A DNA stretch of 64,000 bases from CALFBG01 sp045110315 (GTDB taxonomy: Bacteria > Bacteroidota > Bacteroidia > Chitinophagales > Saprospiraceae), in assembly GCA_045110315.1 (NCBI GenBank), contig JBGCFY010000099.1, positions 23,773-87,772 on the forward strand, given 5' to 3'. The notes under the pieces were generated by a model that worked only from the letters and a program-made list of their open reading frames with translations, did no database searches and was not told where the DNA came from. Shown piece by piece: positions 25,115 to 34,608 of this stretch (positions within the stretch are counted from its first letter, which is position 1; each line of letters begins with the position of its first letter). A program made the position numbers and the translations under genes.

Positions 25115-26737
25115 TTGAAATTATCTCCACTATTTTATCTTTTATTTTTGCTTCCAATTTTCTTTGGACAATGTAAACCTAGTCAAAAAGTGACGACAGA
25201 CTCTCCCAATCGTTTGCGCCAACTGCTGAGCATTATGCGTGGAAATGATGACCTTGCTTTTGCTAAATATCTAGAAGAATGTTTGGCACAAGGAACAACG
25301 CTTTATATTCCAGAAGAGGTGAGTTTACAACTGAAAACAGGTTTCTATCCCATTGATCGAGTATTACGAATCGAAGGCGGGGGAACTATTCGAGGAAATG
25401 GAAAGAGTAATTTATTTGAATTAAAAAATAATGCTGATATCCAGTTTAAAAATGTTAGCTTCAAAAATTTTGCTTGCGTACTCAAGGCGGGAAAAAGAGA
25501 TATTAGTTACCAACTTGACATTGATGGCATCCAACTTGAAAATTGTCAGAGTTTAGTGTTTGCAGGATTAAATAACAAAGAAGTCAAAAAGGTTGGTCCC
25601 ATTAGCATCAAAAATTCAGTTTTTAAAAATTGTATCGGTCCCGTAATCGAAATTCGAAACCTACACTTAAATCAGGTTGAAATTAGCAAAAATCGATTTT
25701 TCAATACCCAAAAACTTAAGCATAAAAGTGCTGTCATTGAAGTAGGAGGAGGGACGAACTTTTCTAGAGCGACCAATGTCAAAGTACAATTTAATACTAT
25801 TGATAATTTTAATTTTGTTGACAAAGCTTGTGGAATTATCGTCCACGGTGCTAGCGAAGTAGTGATTAGCGATAATCAGATTAGTAATTTGTGCTCTACA
25901 CACATCAGTGATAAAGATTCTCACGGGATTTATATCAAGGCAAGTAATACTAAAATTTTACGAAATACTTTAATCGATGCGGGAGAAGGAGAAGCGGCAA
26001 TCATTAATAAAGGGCTGGCCAAAAATCATGCATACACTACTCCGGGTACGCCATCGGGAGACAATGTATTGATTGAGGGTAACAAAATTAGTTATACCAA
26101 CGAGTATCACTTACGAGCTAAAAAAAATATTACAGGAATTACGGTTACGGGGACAAACCAAACAGTAAGAAATAATACAATCAAAAATGTCACCAATGGA
26201 ATAGAGCTAAGGAGTGGACAGCTGGTCAAAGGAAAAAATTATACGGGTGGTTTTACAATTGTAGGTAATAAAATCCACCAACTACAACATTGTTTGTCGA
26301 GAAAAGGAAAATCTGCGGTACAAGGAATTGCAATCATGCAACAAACAAATAATGTAATGGTTAAACAAAACGAAATAAAATTTACCCCAGAGATTACGAG
26401 TATTCCTACTTACGTTTTTGGTATTGCTTGTTTGACAAACGGCGATACCGAAAATATCGTGATCGAAGAGAATACGATTGAAAATAAATTGACCGAACAA
26501 AAAGATAAGTCTTCCTACGCCATTAATGTAAGAACAAAAGGAATTATCAAGAACCTAGTGCTATTGAATAACGTAATTAGTGGCTTTAGTTACGGCGTCG
26601 TCCTTAACGATAATAATAACCTAGCTACGTATCAAAATGTAAAAGTAGACAATCAATACAAAAATATCCACCGAAAAAAGCAACAACAAATTACAAAGCA
26701 TCCACAACGACATTCTATTCGTTTTAAAAAGGATTAA
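25115..26737 (+). CDS. Secreted right-handed parallel beta-helix protein, possible lipoprotein
   Basis: It starts at TTG, 7 bp after the flippase stop. Residues 1-20 are a signal sequence ending FFGQC; the cysteine could be lipidated, but Gln at -1 is unusual for a lipobox. From about residue 85 onwards many short repeats of the form (I/V)xNNxI (VSFKNFACVL, ISKNRFFNTQ, VISDNQISNL, VIEENTIENK) indicate a pectin-lyase-like beta-helix. Such proteins in polysaccharide operons are often lyases, epimerases (AlgG) or hydrolases acting on the polymer in the periplasm. No catalytic residues could be assigned. The C-terminal 25 residues are very basic. Confidence 0.75.
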   Translation: MKLSPLFYLLFLLPIFFGQCKPSQKVTTDSPNRLRQLLSIMRGNDDLAFAKYLEECLAQGTTLYIPEEVSLQLKTGFYPIDRVLRIEGGGTIRGNGKSNLFELKNNADIQFKNVSFKNFACVLKAGKRDISYQLDIDGIQLENCQSLVFAGLNNKEVKKVGPISIKNSVFKNCIGPVIEIRNLHLNQVEISKNRFFNTQKLKHKSAVIEVGGGTNFSRATNVKVQFNTIDNFNFVDKACGIIVHGASEVVISDNQISNLCSTHISDKDSHGIYIKASNTKILRNTLIDAGEGEAAIINKGLAKNHAYTTPGTPSGDNVLIEGNKISYTNEYHLRAKKNITGITVTGTNQTVRNNTIKNVTNGIELRSGQLVKGKNYTGGFTIVGNKIHQLQHCLSRKGKSAVQGIAIMQQTNNVMVKQNEIKFTPEITSIPTYVFGIACLTNGDTENIVIEENTIENKLTEQKDKSSYAINVRTKGIIKNLVLLNNVISGFSYGVVLNDNNNLATYQNVKVDNQYKNIHRKKQQQITKHPQRHSIRFKKD

Positions 26738-26748
26738 GGAAAGGTACC

Positions 26749-28185
26749 GTGAAAGCTATTTTAATATATCTGTACTTAATCATTGCCGCTTATTTAGCTT
26801 ATCTAGGTTGGTATAGAGAACCGCTTCCTTATTTGGATCGAGACCAAAGTTGCTGGTTTAGTATCGGGTTTATCTTTGTCAACTACCTGCTTTTGGTCGG
26901 TGTTGCAAAAATGAATATAATTTCATTTCCTTCGATTTACTACATGATGTCGACTGCTTTTTTAGCCGTGCTATTTCCCTTGTATTTATTATTAGGAGAG
27001 GACATGTTTCTAGTGTGGTTTATCGACGACGTAGGCTATTTTGAAGAATCTGTTGTGCTGATTTTACTGGGCTTTTGTTCACTCTTTTTGGGCATCCTTT
27101 TATTTCCAATGCGGAAGCAAAGACCTAAATCCTCAGCACCTTTGAAAGGAGTAAAAAGCACTCGACTGACGGGCTATTTTTTCGTGCTCCTAGCTTTTGG
27201 AATTATCGGTTTGGATACCTTACAAGGTGGAGGTTTAGCCTTAATGTTTAAAGGAGGCTATAGTGATTTCTACTTTTCTACCATCAATAATAATCGTTTA
27301 TTAGGTGCTTCTTTCGTTTGGTTTATCCCTTGGGGAAGTATTTTCTTAGTGGCATCATCTAATACGAAACGAGATTTTAGAAATGCTTTATTTTTCGTTT
27401 TGCCTGCGATGGCGATCGTCTTATTGGTAGGAGATAGAGGAACACTCGTTCAGATGTTCTTAGCGATTGTGCTATTCATGTCGATCCGTGGCTGGTTAGA
27501 TTTTCGCCGACTGATTAAAGTGCGAAATGTGATCGGTTTGTTTATGCTCCTTTTTTTGTTGCAAGCAGTACGAACGACGCGGCAAGTTCCAATTCAAAAT
27601 TGGACTTTAGCGACTTTTATCGAAAGCGATGAATCATCAGAGCATAGTTTTTTAGTCAATGCTTTTTTAGAAACTTCGATCTCTATTCAATCCATCGGAG
27701 GTACTTTAAGAATTGTACCCCAAAAAGAAAGTTACCGCTACGGTTATGATTACGTCAAACCTTTCATCAATGCGATCCCTTTTGGTGGCTTGCTATTTGG
27801 CTTTAACTTTTCGAAAAAAACGAGTGGTATTACGCCTTCTCCGACAGCTTGGTTTACTTTTCATTATAATAAATACAGCGATGTAGGCTATGGTTATCTG
27901 CAATTAATGGAGGCTTATCTACAATTTGATAGTTTAGGGATTTTATTTGTTTTTGGCTTCTTTGGGTTTTTCTTACATTTCTTATGGTATAAACTCAGTA
28001 CTGCAAGTCAAATTGATAGTCGCCAGATGAGCATTATTTTGATTTTTATCACAACCATGTTCTTGGCTATTCGGAATGATTCGGGCGGCTTGGTACGGGT
28101 GGTTGTTTTTAATAGTATTATTCTCTATTTGATTACGCCTTGGATCGTAGCCGTTTTTAATCAGTTAGTTAAAAAGAAACCTTAA
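26749..28185 (+). CDS. Wzy-like polysaccharide polymerase (O-antigen polymerase type)
   Basis: A 478-aa integral membrane protein starting at GTG with roughly 11-12 hydrophobic helices. Wzy proteins are poorly conserved, so the call rests on topology, length and position directly after the flippase block. A large loop (about residues 270-375, with TTRQVPIQNW and KTSGITPSPTAWF) fits the periplasmic loop of oligosaccharide-repeat polymerases. The arginine-containing GDRGTLVQM segment is also seen in this family. It should polymerise the repeat units under control of the Wzz-like protein. Confidence 0.8.
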   Translation: MKAILIYLYLIIAAYLAYLGWYREPLPYLDRDQSCWFSIGFIFVNYLLLVGVAKMNIISFPSIYYMMSTAFLAVLFPLYLLLGEDMFLVWFIDDVGYFEESVVLILLGFCSLFLGILLFPMRKQRPKSSAPLKGVKSTRLTGYFFVLLAFGIIGLDTLQGGGLALMFKGGYSDFYFSTINNNRLLGASFVWFIPWGSIFLVASSNTKRDFRNALFFVLPAMAIVLLVGDRGTLVQMFLAIVLFMSIRGWLDFRRLIKVRNVIGLFMLLFLLQAVRTTRQVPIQNWTLATFIESDESSEHSFLVNAFLETSISIQSIGGTLRIVPQKESYRYGYDYVKPFINAIPFGGLLFGFNFSKKTSGITPSPTAWFTFHYNKYSDVGYGYLQLMEAYLQFDSLGILFVFGFFGFFLHFLWYKLSTASQIDSRQMSIILIFITTMFLAIRNDSGGLVRVVVFNSIILYLITPWIVAVFNQLVKKKP

Positions 28186-28189
28186 GCTA

Positions 28190-29395
28190 TTGGATATTTT
28201 AAAAGATACGAGCTACGGTCTGATTAGTGTTATTAATAATCCAGAAAGCTACTTTGACCGTTGCTATTTGTTGACACAGATTGGGACAGAGGATTTACCA
28301 CACTTGATCTTGACCAATGGAAAAGTAGCCAACAACAATCCTAAACATTGTCTAGTAAAAACGCCCCCAAAAACCTTACGGGCAAATAAGTTTTGGTCTT
28401 GGGCTTTTGAGCAATTGAAAGAAATCATTCAATCGTATCCAAAGATACAGTTTATCTTGCACGAACACGGAGTAGGAATGGTAAGTGCAATGAGCAAAGT
28501 TATGTTGCGTGGAAAAATGCTGAGAATTTGCTCCTTATACAGCGGTGAATATGCATTTTTTAGCAGTCGTGGTTGGACAATTGATCCCAATGGGAGAGCG
28601 TTTATCACGAGCGCACAAAAGTGGAAAATCATTAAGTCTCGTTTTAAGCCTTTATTGTATCGCTTTGTTTCTGTTTTTGGCGCAAATATTATTATTGGTA
28701 ATTCTTCCGAAGCAGCCAACGAGTTGAGTAGCATTTTTCGCTTTAAACAACGCTATGTGATGAACACGTGTATCTTACCGGAGCGATTCGCGATAGAAAA
28801 GCCTACGCCCCCTCAAATGAAAGATACGGCAACTCGCATTCAGTTGCTCTACGCCGGGAAAATATATCCAGCCAAAGGTATCGGGACTTTACTGAAATCC
28901 TTTAGTCTACTGGAAGCAGCTGATCCGAATAAGTACCAATTGACAATGATTGGTGGCATTCCTAATAATGATCAAGCTTGGTTCAATAGTATGTTGGACC
29001 AGTTTAATTTAAAAGATAAAATAAAGCTCCTTCCTAAAGTACCGCAGGAAGAATTAATCGCTTACTATCAACACGCTGATTTGTTTATCTTACCTTCTTT
29101 TTTTGAAGGCTCGCCGCGGGTCATGAAAGAAGCCATTGCAGCCGGTTCTTTAGTACTTTGTAGTAATATTGCAGGCACCAAAATCGTAGATCCAACGGGA
29201 GCAATAAGTTTTTTCTTCGAGCCTGGCAATGCAGCAGAACTTAAAAGTAAGATTCAAGAGCTTAGTGAAGCGAAAGCAGTTCATCAAGCACGCAAAGCGA
29301 AAGGACAAGCTTATATTCAAGCCTTTTCCGTCGCCAATTTAGCAAAAGAAAGATTACAATTTTACAAAAAAATATTGAAAGAAAATGAAAGATAA
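28190..29395 (+). CDS. Glycosyltransferase family 4
   Basis: A 401-aa GT-B enzyme starting at TTG. The C-terminal nucleotide-sugar domain shows LYAGKIYPAKGIGTLLKSF, then LFILPSFFEGSPRVMKEAIAAG, which is the E-x7-E motif region of GT4. The acceptor-side N-terminal half is divergent. Its stop overlaps the sulfotransferase start by 11 bp. Donor sugar is unknown. Confidence 0.85.
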   Translation: MDILKDTSYGLISVINNPESYFDRCYLLTQIGTEDLPHLILTNGKVANNNPKHCLVKTPPKTLRANKFWSWAFEQLKEIIQSYPKIQFILHEHGVGMVSAMSKVMLRGKMLRICSLYSGEYAFFSSRGWTIDPNGRAFITSAQKWKIIKSRFKPLLYRFVSVFGANIIIGNSSEAANELSSIFRFKQRYVMNTCILPERFAIEKPTPPQMKDTATRIQLLYAGKIYPAKGIGTLLKSFSLLEAADPNKYQLTMIGGIPNNDQAWFNSMLDQFNLKDKIKLLPKVPQEELIAYYQHADLFILPSFFEGSPRVMKEAIAAGSLVLCSNIAGTKIVDPTGAISFFFEPGNAAELKSKIQELSEAKAVHQARKAKGQAYIQAFSVANLAKERLQFYKKILKENER

Positions 29396-30203
29396 AAGGT
29401 CTCATTTTCAGATTAGAGTAGCCGCCGTGAAACGACTCGCCATGTGGCACTTACTGAACAAAAGACTCGGGCTCGTATTAATCTCGGAGTTTCCTAAATC
29501 CGGTGGTTCTTGGTTTGCTCAGATGACTTCGGACGCCTTACAGATTCCTTTTCCTAGGAATAAGTCTCCCAAATTTGAAAGTTGTATCATGCACGGGCAT
29601 CATTTATATAATCCAAACTTTGGAAAAATGATTGCGATTATGCGAGATGGGCGAGATGTGATGGTTTCGGCGTATTATCATTTCCTGTTTGAAAATGACC
29701 GAAATCCTCCTTATAGTATTGCTAAGCATCGCGCCAAGGTGAATTTTGAAAATTACGATGATATTCAAACGAATATGCCAGCCTTTATTCAATATATGTT
29801 TGAAGGCTTTGCGGAAGGGCGAACCCACTTCAACTGGAGTGAAGGAGTAAATTCGTATTATGATCAACCACAGGTTTGTATTGTGAAATACGAAGATTTA
29901 CTCAAAGATGCTGCGCATGAATTGGAGCGTACGATTAGTTTTTTGGGTAAACCCAAACTTGCTAAAGCGGAACTACAGACAATCGTCGAGAAATATAGTT
30001 TTAAAAAATTAGCGAAGCGGAAGCAAGGAGAAGAAAATAAGAAAAGTTTCTTGAGAAAAGGAATTGCTGGCGATTGGAAAAATAATTTCACCAAGGAAGC
30101 TTGCGAGATGTTTGCGCACTACGCTGGAAAAGAATTAATTAAAGCAGGATACGAAAACGATCACAACTGGATCAAAGCATATGTCAGCGCTGAAAGTCAT
30201 TAA
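29385..30203 (+). CDS. PAPS-dependent carbohydrate sulfotransferase (Sulfotransfer_1)
   Basis: A 272-aa enzyme with all classic sulfotransferase motifs: the 5'-phosphosulfate loop FPKSGGSWF (36-44), the 3'-phosphate motif RDGRDVMVS (87-95), and the C-terminal RKGIAGDWKNNFT (224-236). It should transfer sulfate from PAPS, made by the cysCDN products of this locus, to a hydroxyl of the growing saccharide. It sits between two GT4 genes and overlaps both (11 bp and 23 bp), so it is part of the assembly machinery. Confidence 0.93.
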   Translation: MKDKRSHFQIRVAAVKRLAMWHLLNKRLGLVLISEFPKSGGSWFAQMTSDALQIPFPRNKSPKFESCIMHGHHLYNPNFGKMIAIMRDGRDVMVSAYYHFLFENDRNPPYSIAKHRAKVNFENYDDIQTNMPAFIQYMFEGFAEGRTHFNWSEGVNSYYDQPQVCIVKYEDLLKDAAHELERTISFLGKPKLAKAELQTIVEKYSFKKLAKRKQGEENKKSFLRKGIAGDWKNNFTKEACEMFAHYAGKELIKAGYENDHNWIKAYVSAESH

Positions 30204-31353
30204 TATTACGGAAGAAGGTCGTTTTGGTGGTCCACAAAAAAGGATTACCGAAGTAGCAGAAGGCTTGAAAACTTACGATATCGAAACGGTCGTAATTTGT
30301 CCAAAAGAAAATGCGGAAAGGTTTCAAGGTTTGCTCAAAGCACAAGGCATTAAATTCTATGCCCTTTCTTTACATCGATTGACCAAAAATCCGACAGAAC
30401 TATTCAAATTTATCTTTTACTTTTTCTTCGAACTCTTTGCCATTATTAAAGTAATTCGCAAGGAAAAACCAAATTTGGTACATTGCAATGGCGCTTGGCA
30501 AATCAAAGGAGTCATCGCTGCAAAGCTTACGGGCACGCGCTGCGTCTGGCATATGAACGATACGCATTTTACGGGTTTAGTCATGGCGCTTTATAAAGTA
30601 ACGGCAAAGTTATTCGGAGATTTTTTCTTGGGAGCAAGTGAACGGGCTTTACATTATTATCAACCGAACATTAAAGCGACGGATAAGAATATTATTCAAG
30701 CACCCATTCGAACGGTAGACTTTAATCCGGCGATTACGGCCGCTTCTCCTACGATTGATCGAAAGGGTAGCATTAATATCTTGACAGTTGGTCACTTGAA
30801 TACGATCAAAGGTTACGATACGCTAATTCCCGCAATTGGTATTTTAAATCAATTAACAGATAAAAAAGTAAACTTCTACGTTGTCGGAAAAATGCTGGAC
30901 AACTTAAAAGAGTTTACCCAAAACTTACTCGACGAGCAAAAAACACTCGGCATCAAGAATCTACATTTTTTGGGAGAGCGCAGAGATGTGAAAGAATTAC
31001 TGGCCGCATCAGACATTTACGTCTGTCCCTCAGATTACGAAGCGTCACCCATTTCCGTTTGGGAAGCGTTGGCAATGGCAAAACCAACGGTATCAACCGA
31101 CGTAGGTGACGTCGCTGAAATTTTTGCCCAGCATCATTGTGGGCTAGTCGTACCAACGAAAAATCCGGAAGCTTTAGCAAAAGCAATTCTCATACTCGTC
31201 GATGACGCAGCACAAAGAAAAACATTAGGAGAAAATGCAAGACGTACCGCAATAGACTTTTTTGACATCGAAGTCTGTGTACGGAAGCATGCACAATTGT
31301 ATCAAGATTTAGCGGGCATAACGATAAAAAATGGCACTGGAGTCTCTATCTAA
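30181..31353 (+). CDS. Glycosyltransferase family 4
   Basis: A 390-aa GT-B protein. The N-terminus NITEEGRFGGPQKRITEVAE is the acceptor-side loop of GT4. ILTVGHLNTIKGYDTLIPAI opens the donor domain, and CPSDYEASPISVWEALAMAK is the donor-binding E-x7-E region. It overlaps the sulfotransferase gene upstream by 23 bp and the oxidoreductase gene downstream by 23 bp. Confidence 0.9.
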   Translation: MSALKVINITEEGRFGGPQKRITEVAEGLKTYDIETVVICPKENAERFQGLLKAQGIKFYALSLHRLTKNPTELFKFIFYFFFELFAIIKVIRKEKPNLVHCNGAWQIKGVIAAKLTGTRCVWHMNDTHFTGLVMALYKVTAKLFGDFFLGASERALHYYQPNIKATDKNIIQAPIRTVDFNPAITAASPTIDRKGSINILTVGHLNTIKGYDTLIPAIGILNQLTDKKVNFYVVGKMLDNLKEFTQNLLDEQKTLGIKNLHFLGERRDVKELLAASDIYVCPSDYEASPISVWEALAMAKPTVSTDVGDVAEIFAQHHCGLVVPTKNPEALAKAILILVDDAAQRKTLGENARRTAIDFFDIEVCVRKHAQLYQDLAGITIKNGTGVSI

Positions 31354-32548
31354 AAAACAACTAATTAAAAAAATGCTTCGTTTCCGATCGCTCTACGGCA
31401 TCGGAAGGTCGATCAATAAAGCGAGTGGTCGGTTGCGACATCCATTGTTGCGCTCTTACGGGTTTAAAGGTAAACCGAAGGTGTCTATCATCGGTTGTGG
31501 ACAATTTGCTTTCAGTACAATTGGTTTCTTTATTCGAAAAACGAAAGGACTGATCTTTCTTAATTGCTATGATATTGATGCGGATAATGCTAAATCGTTG
31601 GCGCATTATTTTAGATTTGAAAAAGTAGCGCCTTCCGTTGAAGCATTATTATCTAATCCAAAATTAGAAATCTTATACATTGCTTCGAATCACGCAACGC
31701 ATACACCTTATGCTGTTAAAGCAATGAAGCATGGGCTTAAAACGATATACCTTGAAAAACCTATTTCGGTAACGGAAGAACAATTCGTATCACTCATTGC
31801 ACATAAACGAAAGTATCAAGCTACTTTATTTGCGGGATACAATCGACCTTATGCTCAGGCAATCCGAAAAATTTATACAGTACTCGATAAAAATACCATC
31901 AAGCAAAAAGATGCTGCTTTTAGCATGAACTTCTTTATTAGTGGTCACCAATTATCAGACGATCATTGGTATCGTAGACCAGAAGAAGGAACTCGAATTT
32001 GTGGTAATGTGGGACACTGGATTGATTTGGCCATTCACATTTTAGCGTGGCGAAATTTGCCGAAGCAACTCCACGTTCAAGTTGCTTACAGTAACTTGGA
32101 AGAACCGGATGATAATATGAATATCACGATGACTTCCGACCAAGGAGACTTAATTTCGATTATGTTAAGTGCTCGGTCAGAACCTTTTGAAGGCATCAAT
32201 GAGACAGTGAATTTTCAATATCAAAACGTTATCGCTAAAGTTAGCGACTTTAGAGAACTAACAATTTGGAAACAAGACAAATTAATTAAAAATAAATTTT
32301 GGCCCAAAGACGTTGGTCATAAAAGAGCTATCCTTCAGCCTTTTGAAACAGAAAATCGAGACTGGAGTGAAGTAGAATGTTCTACTTTATTGATGCTCTT
32401 CATTACCCAAATGGTGAGGCAAAAAACAACTAGTGCCACTTTTGAATTGGAAAGTGCATTAGCAGAATTCAACGCTTTGGTCGCAATAAAATCAAAATCA
32501 CTATTCACAACCTCTAACGTAAAAAACAATGCTGAGCAGCTTAAATAA
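31331..32548 (+). CDS. Gfo/Idh/MocA-family oxidoreductase
   Basis: A 405-aa NAD(P)-dependent sugar oxidoreductase. The Rossmann motif VSIIGCGQFAFSTIGFF lies at about residue 50, after a basic 45-residue extension. ASNHATHTPYAVKAMKHG and YLEKPISVTEEQ (EKP motif) are family signatures, and GNVGHWIDLAIHIL carries the catalytic histidine region. It may act on a nucleotide sugar or a keto intermediate such as those from the CapD-like enzyme. It resembles the C-terminal half of the two-domain oxidoreductase encoded 2 kb further on. Confidence 0.85.
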   Translation: MALESLSKKQLIKKMLRFRSLYGIGRSINKASGRLRHPLLRSYGFKGKPKVSIIGCGQFAFSTIGFFIRKTKGLIFLNCYDIDADNAKSLAHYFRFEKVAPSVEALLSNPKLEILYIASNHATHTPYAVKAMKHGLKTIYLEKPISVTEEQFVSLIAHKRKYQATLFAGYNRPYAQAIRKIYTVLDKNTIKQKDAAFSMNFFISGHQLSDDHWYRRPEEGTRICGNVGHWIDLAIHILAWRNLPKQLHVQVAYSNLEEPDDNMNITMTSDQGDLISIMLSARSEPFEGINETVNFQYQNVIAKVSDFRELTIWKQDKLIKNKFWPKDVGHKRAILQPFETENRDWSEVECSTLLMLFITQMVRQKTTSATFELESALAEFNALVAIKSKSLFTTSNVKNNAEQLK

Positions 32549-33257
32549 AAGTATCGTTTCTTGGATCGATAAAACCTTCTACCCCAAGCACGAATCTTTC
32601 TGGGATGATAAAATGTTACGACAAACTGTCTTACCTTACGTCAATAAAGAAACGGTAATGCTAGACGCAGGCGCTGGACGAGGTATTTTGCCAGAAATGA
32701 ACTTTAAAGGTTTAGCCAAAGAAGTACACGGGGTTGATCCCGTGGAAGAAGTAAAAACAAATCCTTTTTTGGATAAAGGCTACGTAGGACTTGCGGATGA
32801 TATGCCATTTTTTGAAGATAATAAATTTGACCTCATTGTATCTGATAATGTTTTAGAACACGTAGATAATCCGGATAAGTTCTTCGCAGAAATCTCAAGA
32901 GTAATGAAGTCGGGTGGGATCTTTATCGCAAAGACGCCGAACAAGTATCACTACATGCCTTTGTTTGCGACCATTACACCTTTATGGTTTCATAAGTTTT
33001 ACAACAAATTAAAAGGTCGAGATTATGAGGATACTTTTCCCACACGCTATAAAGCGAACACCAAAAAAGACCAAACACACTACGGTAAAAAATATAATTT
33101 GGAGGTAGAGAAAATGCAATTCATCGAAGGTCGACCAGAGTACTTACGGATTCTATTTCCTTTTTATTTTTTCGGGATTGTTTATGAAAAATTAGTAAAT
33201 ATTTTAGGTTTAGAACAACTGAAAATCGTAATGATTACGGTTATGGAAAAAAAATAA
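32529..33257 (+). CDS. Class I SAM-dependent methyltransferase
   Basis: A 242-aa methyltransferase of the Methyltransf_11 type. VMLDAGAGRGILPEM is motif I and LIVSDNVLEHVDNPDKFFAE is motif IV/post-motif. The start overlaps the upstream oxidoreductase by 20 bp. It is likely to methylate a sugar or end-cap the chain; substrate unknown. A small inverted-repeat element follows its stop. Confidence 0.85.
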   Translation: MLSSLNKSIVSWIDKTFYPKHESFWDDKMLRQTVLPYVNKETVMLDAGAGRGILPEMNFKGLAKEVHGVDPVEEVKTNPFLDKGYVGLADDMPFFEDNKFDLIVSDNVLEHVDNPDKFFAEISRVMKSGGIFIAKTPNKYHYMPLFATITPLWFHKFYNKLKGRDYEDTFPTRYKANTKKDQTHYGKKYNLEVEKMQFIEGRPEYLRILFPFYFFGIVYEKLVNILGLEQLKIVMITVMEKK

Positions 33258-33285
33258 ACCTCAACAGAAGATACATACCACATAA

Positions 33286-33451
33286 TGAAGTTGTTTTAAA
33301 ATGAGGTTAGAAATTGAAGGTAAAGGCTTGTGATTCAGGACGAAGCTCTTTTTGAGTTTCGCAGCCATAGCTACGGTGATGAAAAAAAGCTGAAGTAATG
33401 GGTTGCAATGCTTTGCCTGTAAATATTAAGATCTATTGTAAAATAACTTCA
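33286..33451. mobile_element. 166-bp MITE-like element with 17-bp terminal inverted repeats
   Basis: The ends (33286-33302, TGAAGTTGTTTTAAAAT; 33435-33451, reverse complement TGAAGTTATTTTACAAT) match at 15 of 17 positions. Inside, a second imperfect pair (AGGTAAAGGCTTG near 33319 with CAATGCTTTGCCT near 33408) lets almost the whole element fold back on itself. No ORF is present. It lies in the gap between the methyltransferase and wecB genes. A processed RNA hairpin is an alternative to a mobile element. Confidence 0.4.
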
Positions 33452-33475
33452 ATAGTTGAATGCTAGATTAATATT

Positions 33476-34579
33476 ATGAAGAAAGTAAAAATACTAAACG
33501 TAGTTGGCGCTCGTCCCAACTTTATGAAAATCGCTCCACTTCACCGAGCTTTCGTCAAAACGGGAAAAATTGATTCTAAAATCATACATACTGGGCAGCA
33601 CTATGATGAAAAAATGAGTGACATTTTTTTCAATCAATTGGCGCTACCTAAACCAGACTATTACCTTGGTATTGGTGGCGGTTCGCATACGCACCAAAAG
33701 GCGAATGTAATGCTCAAGTTTGAAGAAGTAGTCAAAGCGGAACAACCAGATTTAGTCTTGGTTGTCGGAGACGTTAATGCAACGGCTGCTTGTAGCATCG
33801 TAGCGGTAAAAATGGGCATTCAAGTCGCACACGTAGAAGCAGGCTTGAGAAGTGGAGACCGGAAGATGCCAGAAGAAGTTAACCGAATCATCACCGACGC
33901 AATTTCTAATTATTTGTTTATCACCGAACATAGCGGTTTGGTCAATTTAGCAAAAGAAGGTGTACCGGATGAAAAAGTATTTTTTGTCGGTAATGTCATG
34001 ATTGATTCGCTTTTTCATTTCAGACAAAAAGCGGCAGAATCTAAAGTACTAGAAACGCTAGGCGTTAGTGCTAAGGACTATATTTTAATGACGATGCATC
34101 GTCCACATAACGTTGATCACGAAAAAGGCTTACGAGACATTATTCAAATTGTGAAAGATGCGGCACAACACCGCAAAGTTGTTTTTGCGATTCATCCAAG
34201 AACGACCAACAATCTGAAAAAGTTTAAGTTGTACGATACCTTAGCGAGTATCGAAGACTTGAGTCTCATTGGTCCCCAAGGCTATCTTGAGTTTTTAAAA
34301 CTCATGGATAACGCGGCACTTATCATCACTGATTCTGGAGGTATTCAGGAAGAGACGACTTACTTGCAAGTGCCTTGTATGACTTTTAGAGATACGACGG
34401 AACGACCAATAACGGTAGAACTAGGAACTAACTTTTTGTTGCAAGACCTAAATCCAGTAACCGTAAAAATTCAAATGGAAGCGATTCTGAATGGTGCTGC
34501 GAAGCAAGGAATTATTCCACCACTTTGGGATGGTCACGCCGCAGAACGAATCGCTGATATCTTACTCGAATTAGTTTAA
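33476..34579 (+). CDS. wecB: Non-hydrolysing UDP-N-acetylglucosamine 2-epimerase
   Basis: A 367-aa enzyme converting UDP-GlcNAc to UDP-ManNAc. The N-terminal VVGARPNFMKIAPLHRAF, the central VAHVEAGLRSGDRKMPEEVN (catalytic Glu) and MTMHRPHNVD (catalytic His region), and LIITDSGGIQEETTYL are diagnostic. With the upstream dehydrogenase it could lead to ManNAc uronic acid. A second, more divergent homologue is encoded at 45,500. Confidence 0.92.
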   Translation: MKKVKILNVVGARPNFMKIAPLHRAFVKTGKIDSKIIHTGQHYDEKMSDIFFNQLALPKPDYYLGIGGGSHTHQKANVMLKFEEVVKAEQPDLVLVVGDVNATAACSIVAVKMGIQVAHVEAGLRSGDRKMPEEVNRIITDAISNYLFITEHSGLVNLAKEGVPDEKVFFVGNVMIDSLFHFRQKAAESKVLETLGVSAKDYILMTMHRPHNVDHEKGLRDIIQIVKDAAQHRKVVFAIHPRTTNNLKKFKLYDTLASIEDLSLIGPQGYLEFLKLMDNAALIITDSGGIQEETTYLQVPCMTFRDTTERPITVELGTNFLLQDLNPVTVKIQMEAILNGAAKQGIIPPLWDGHAAERIADILLELV

Positions 34580-34608
34580 ATTAAAAGAACTTACTATATA
34601 CTTTTTAC

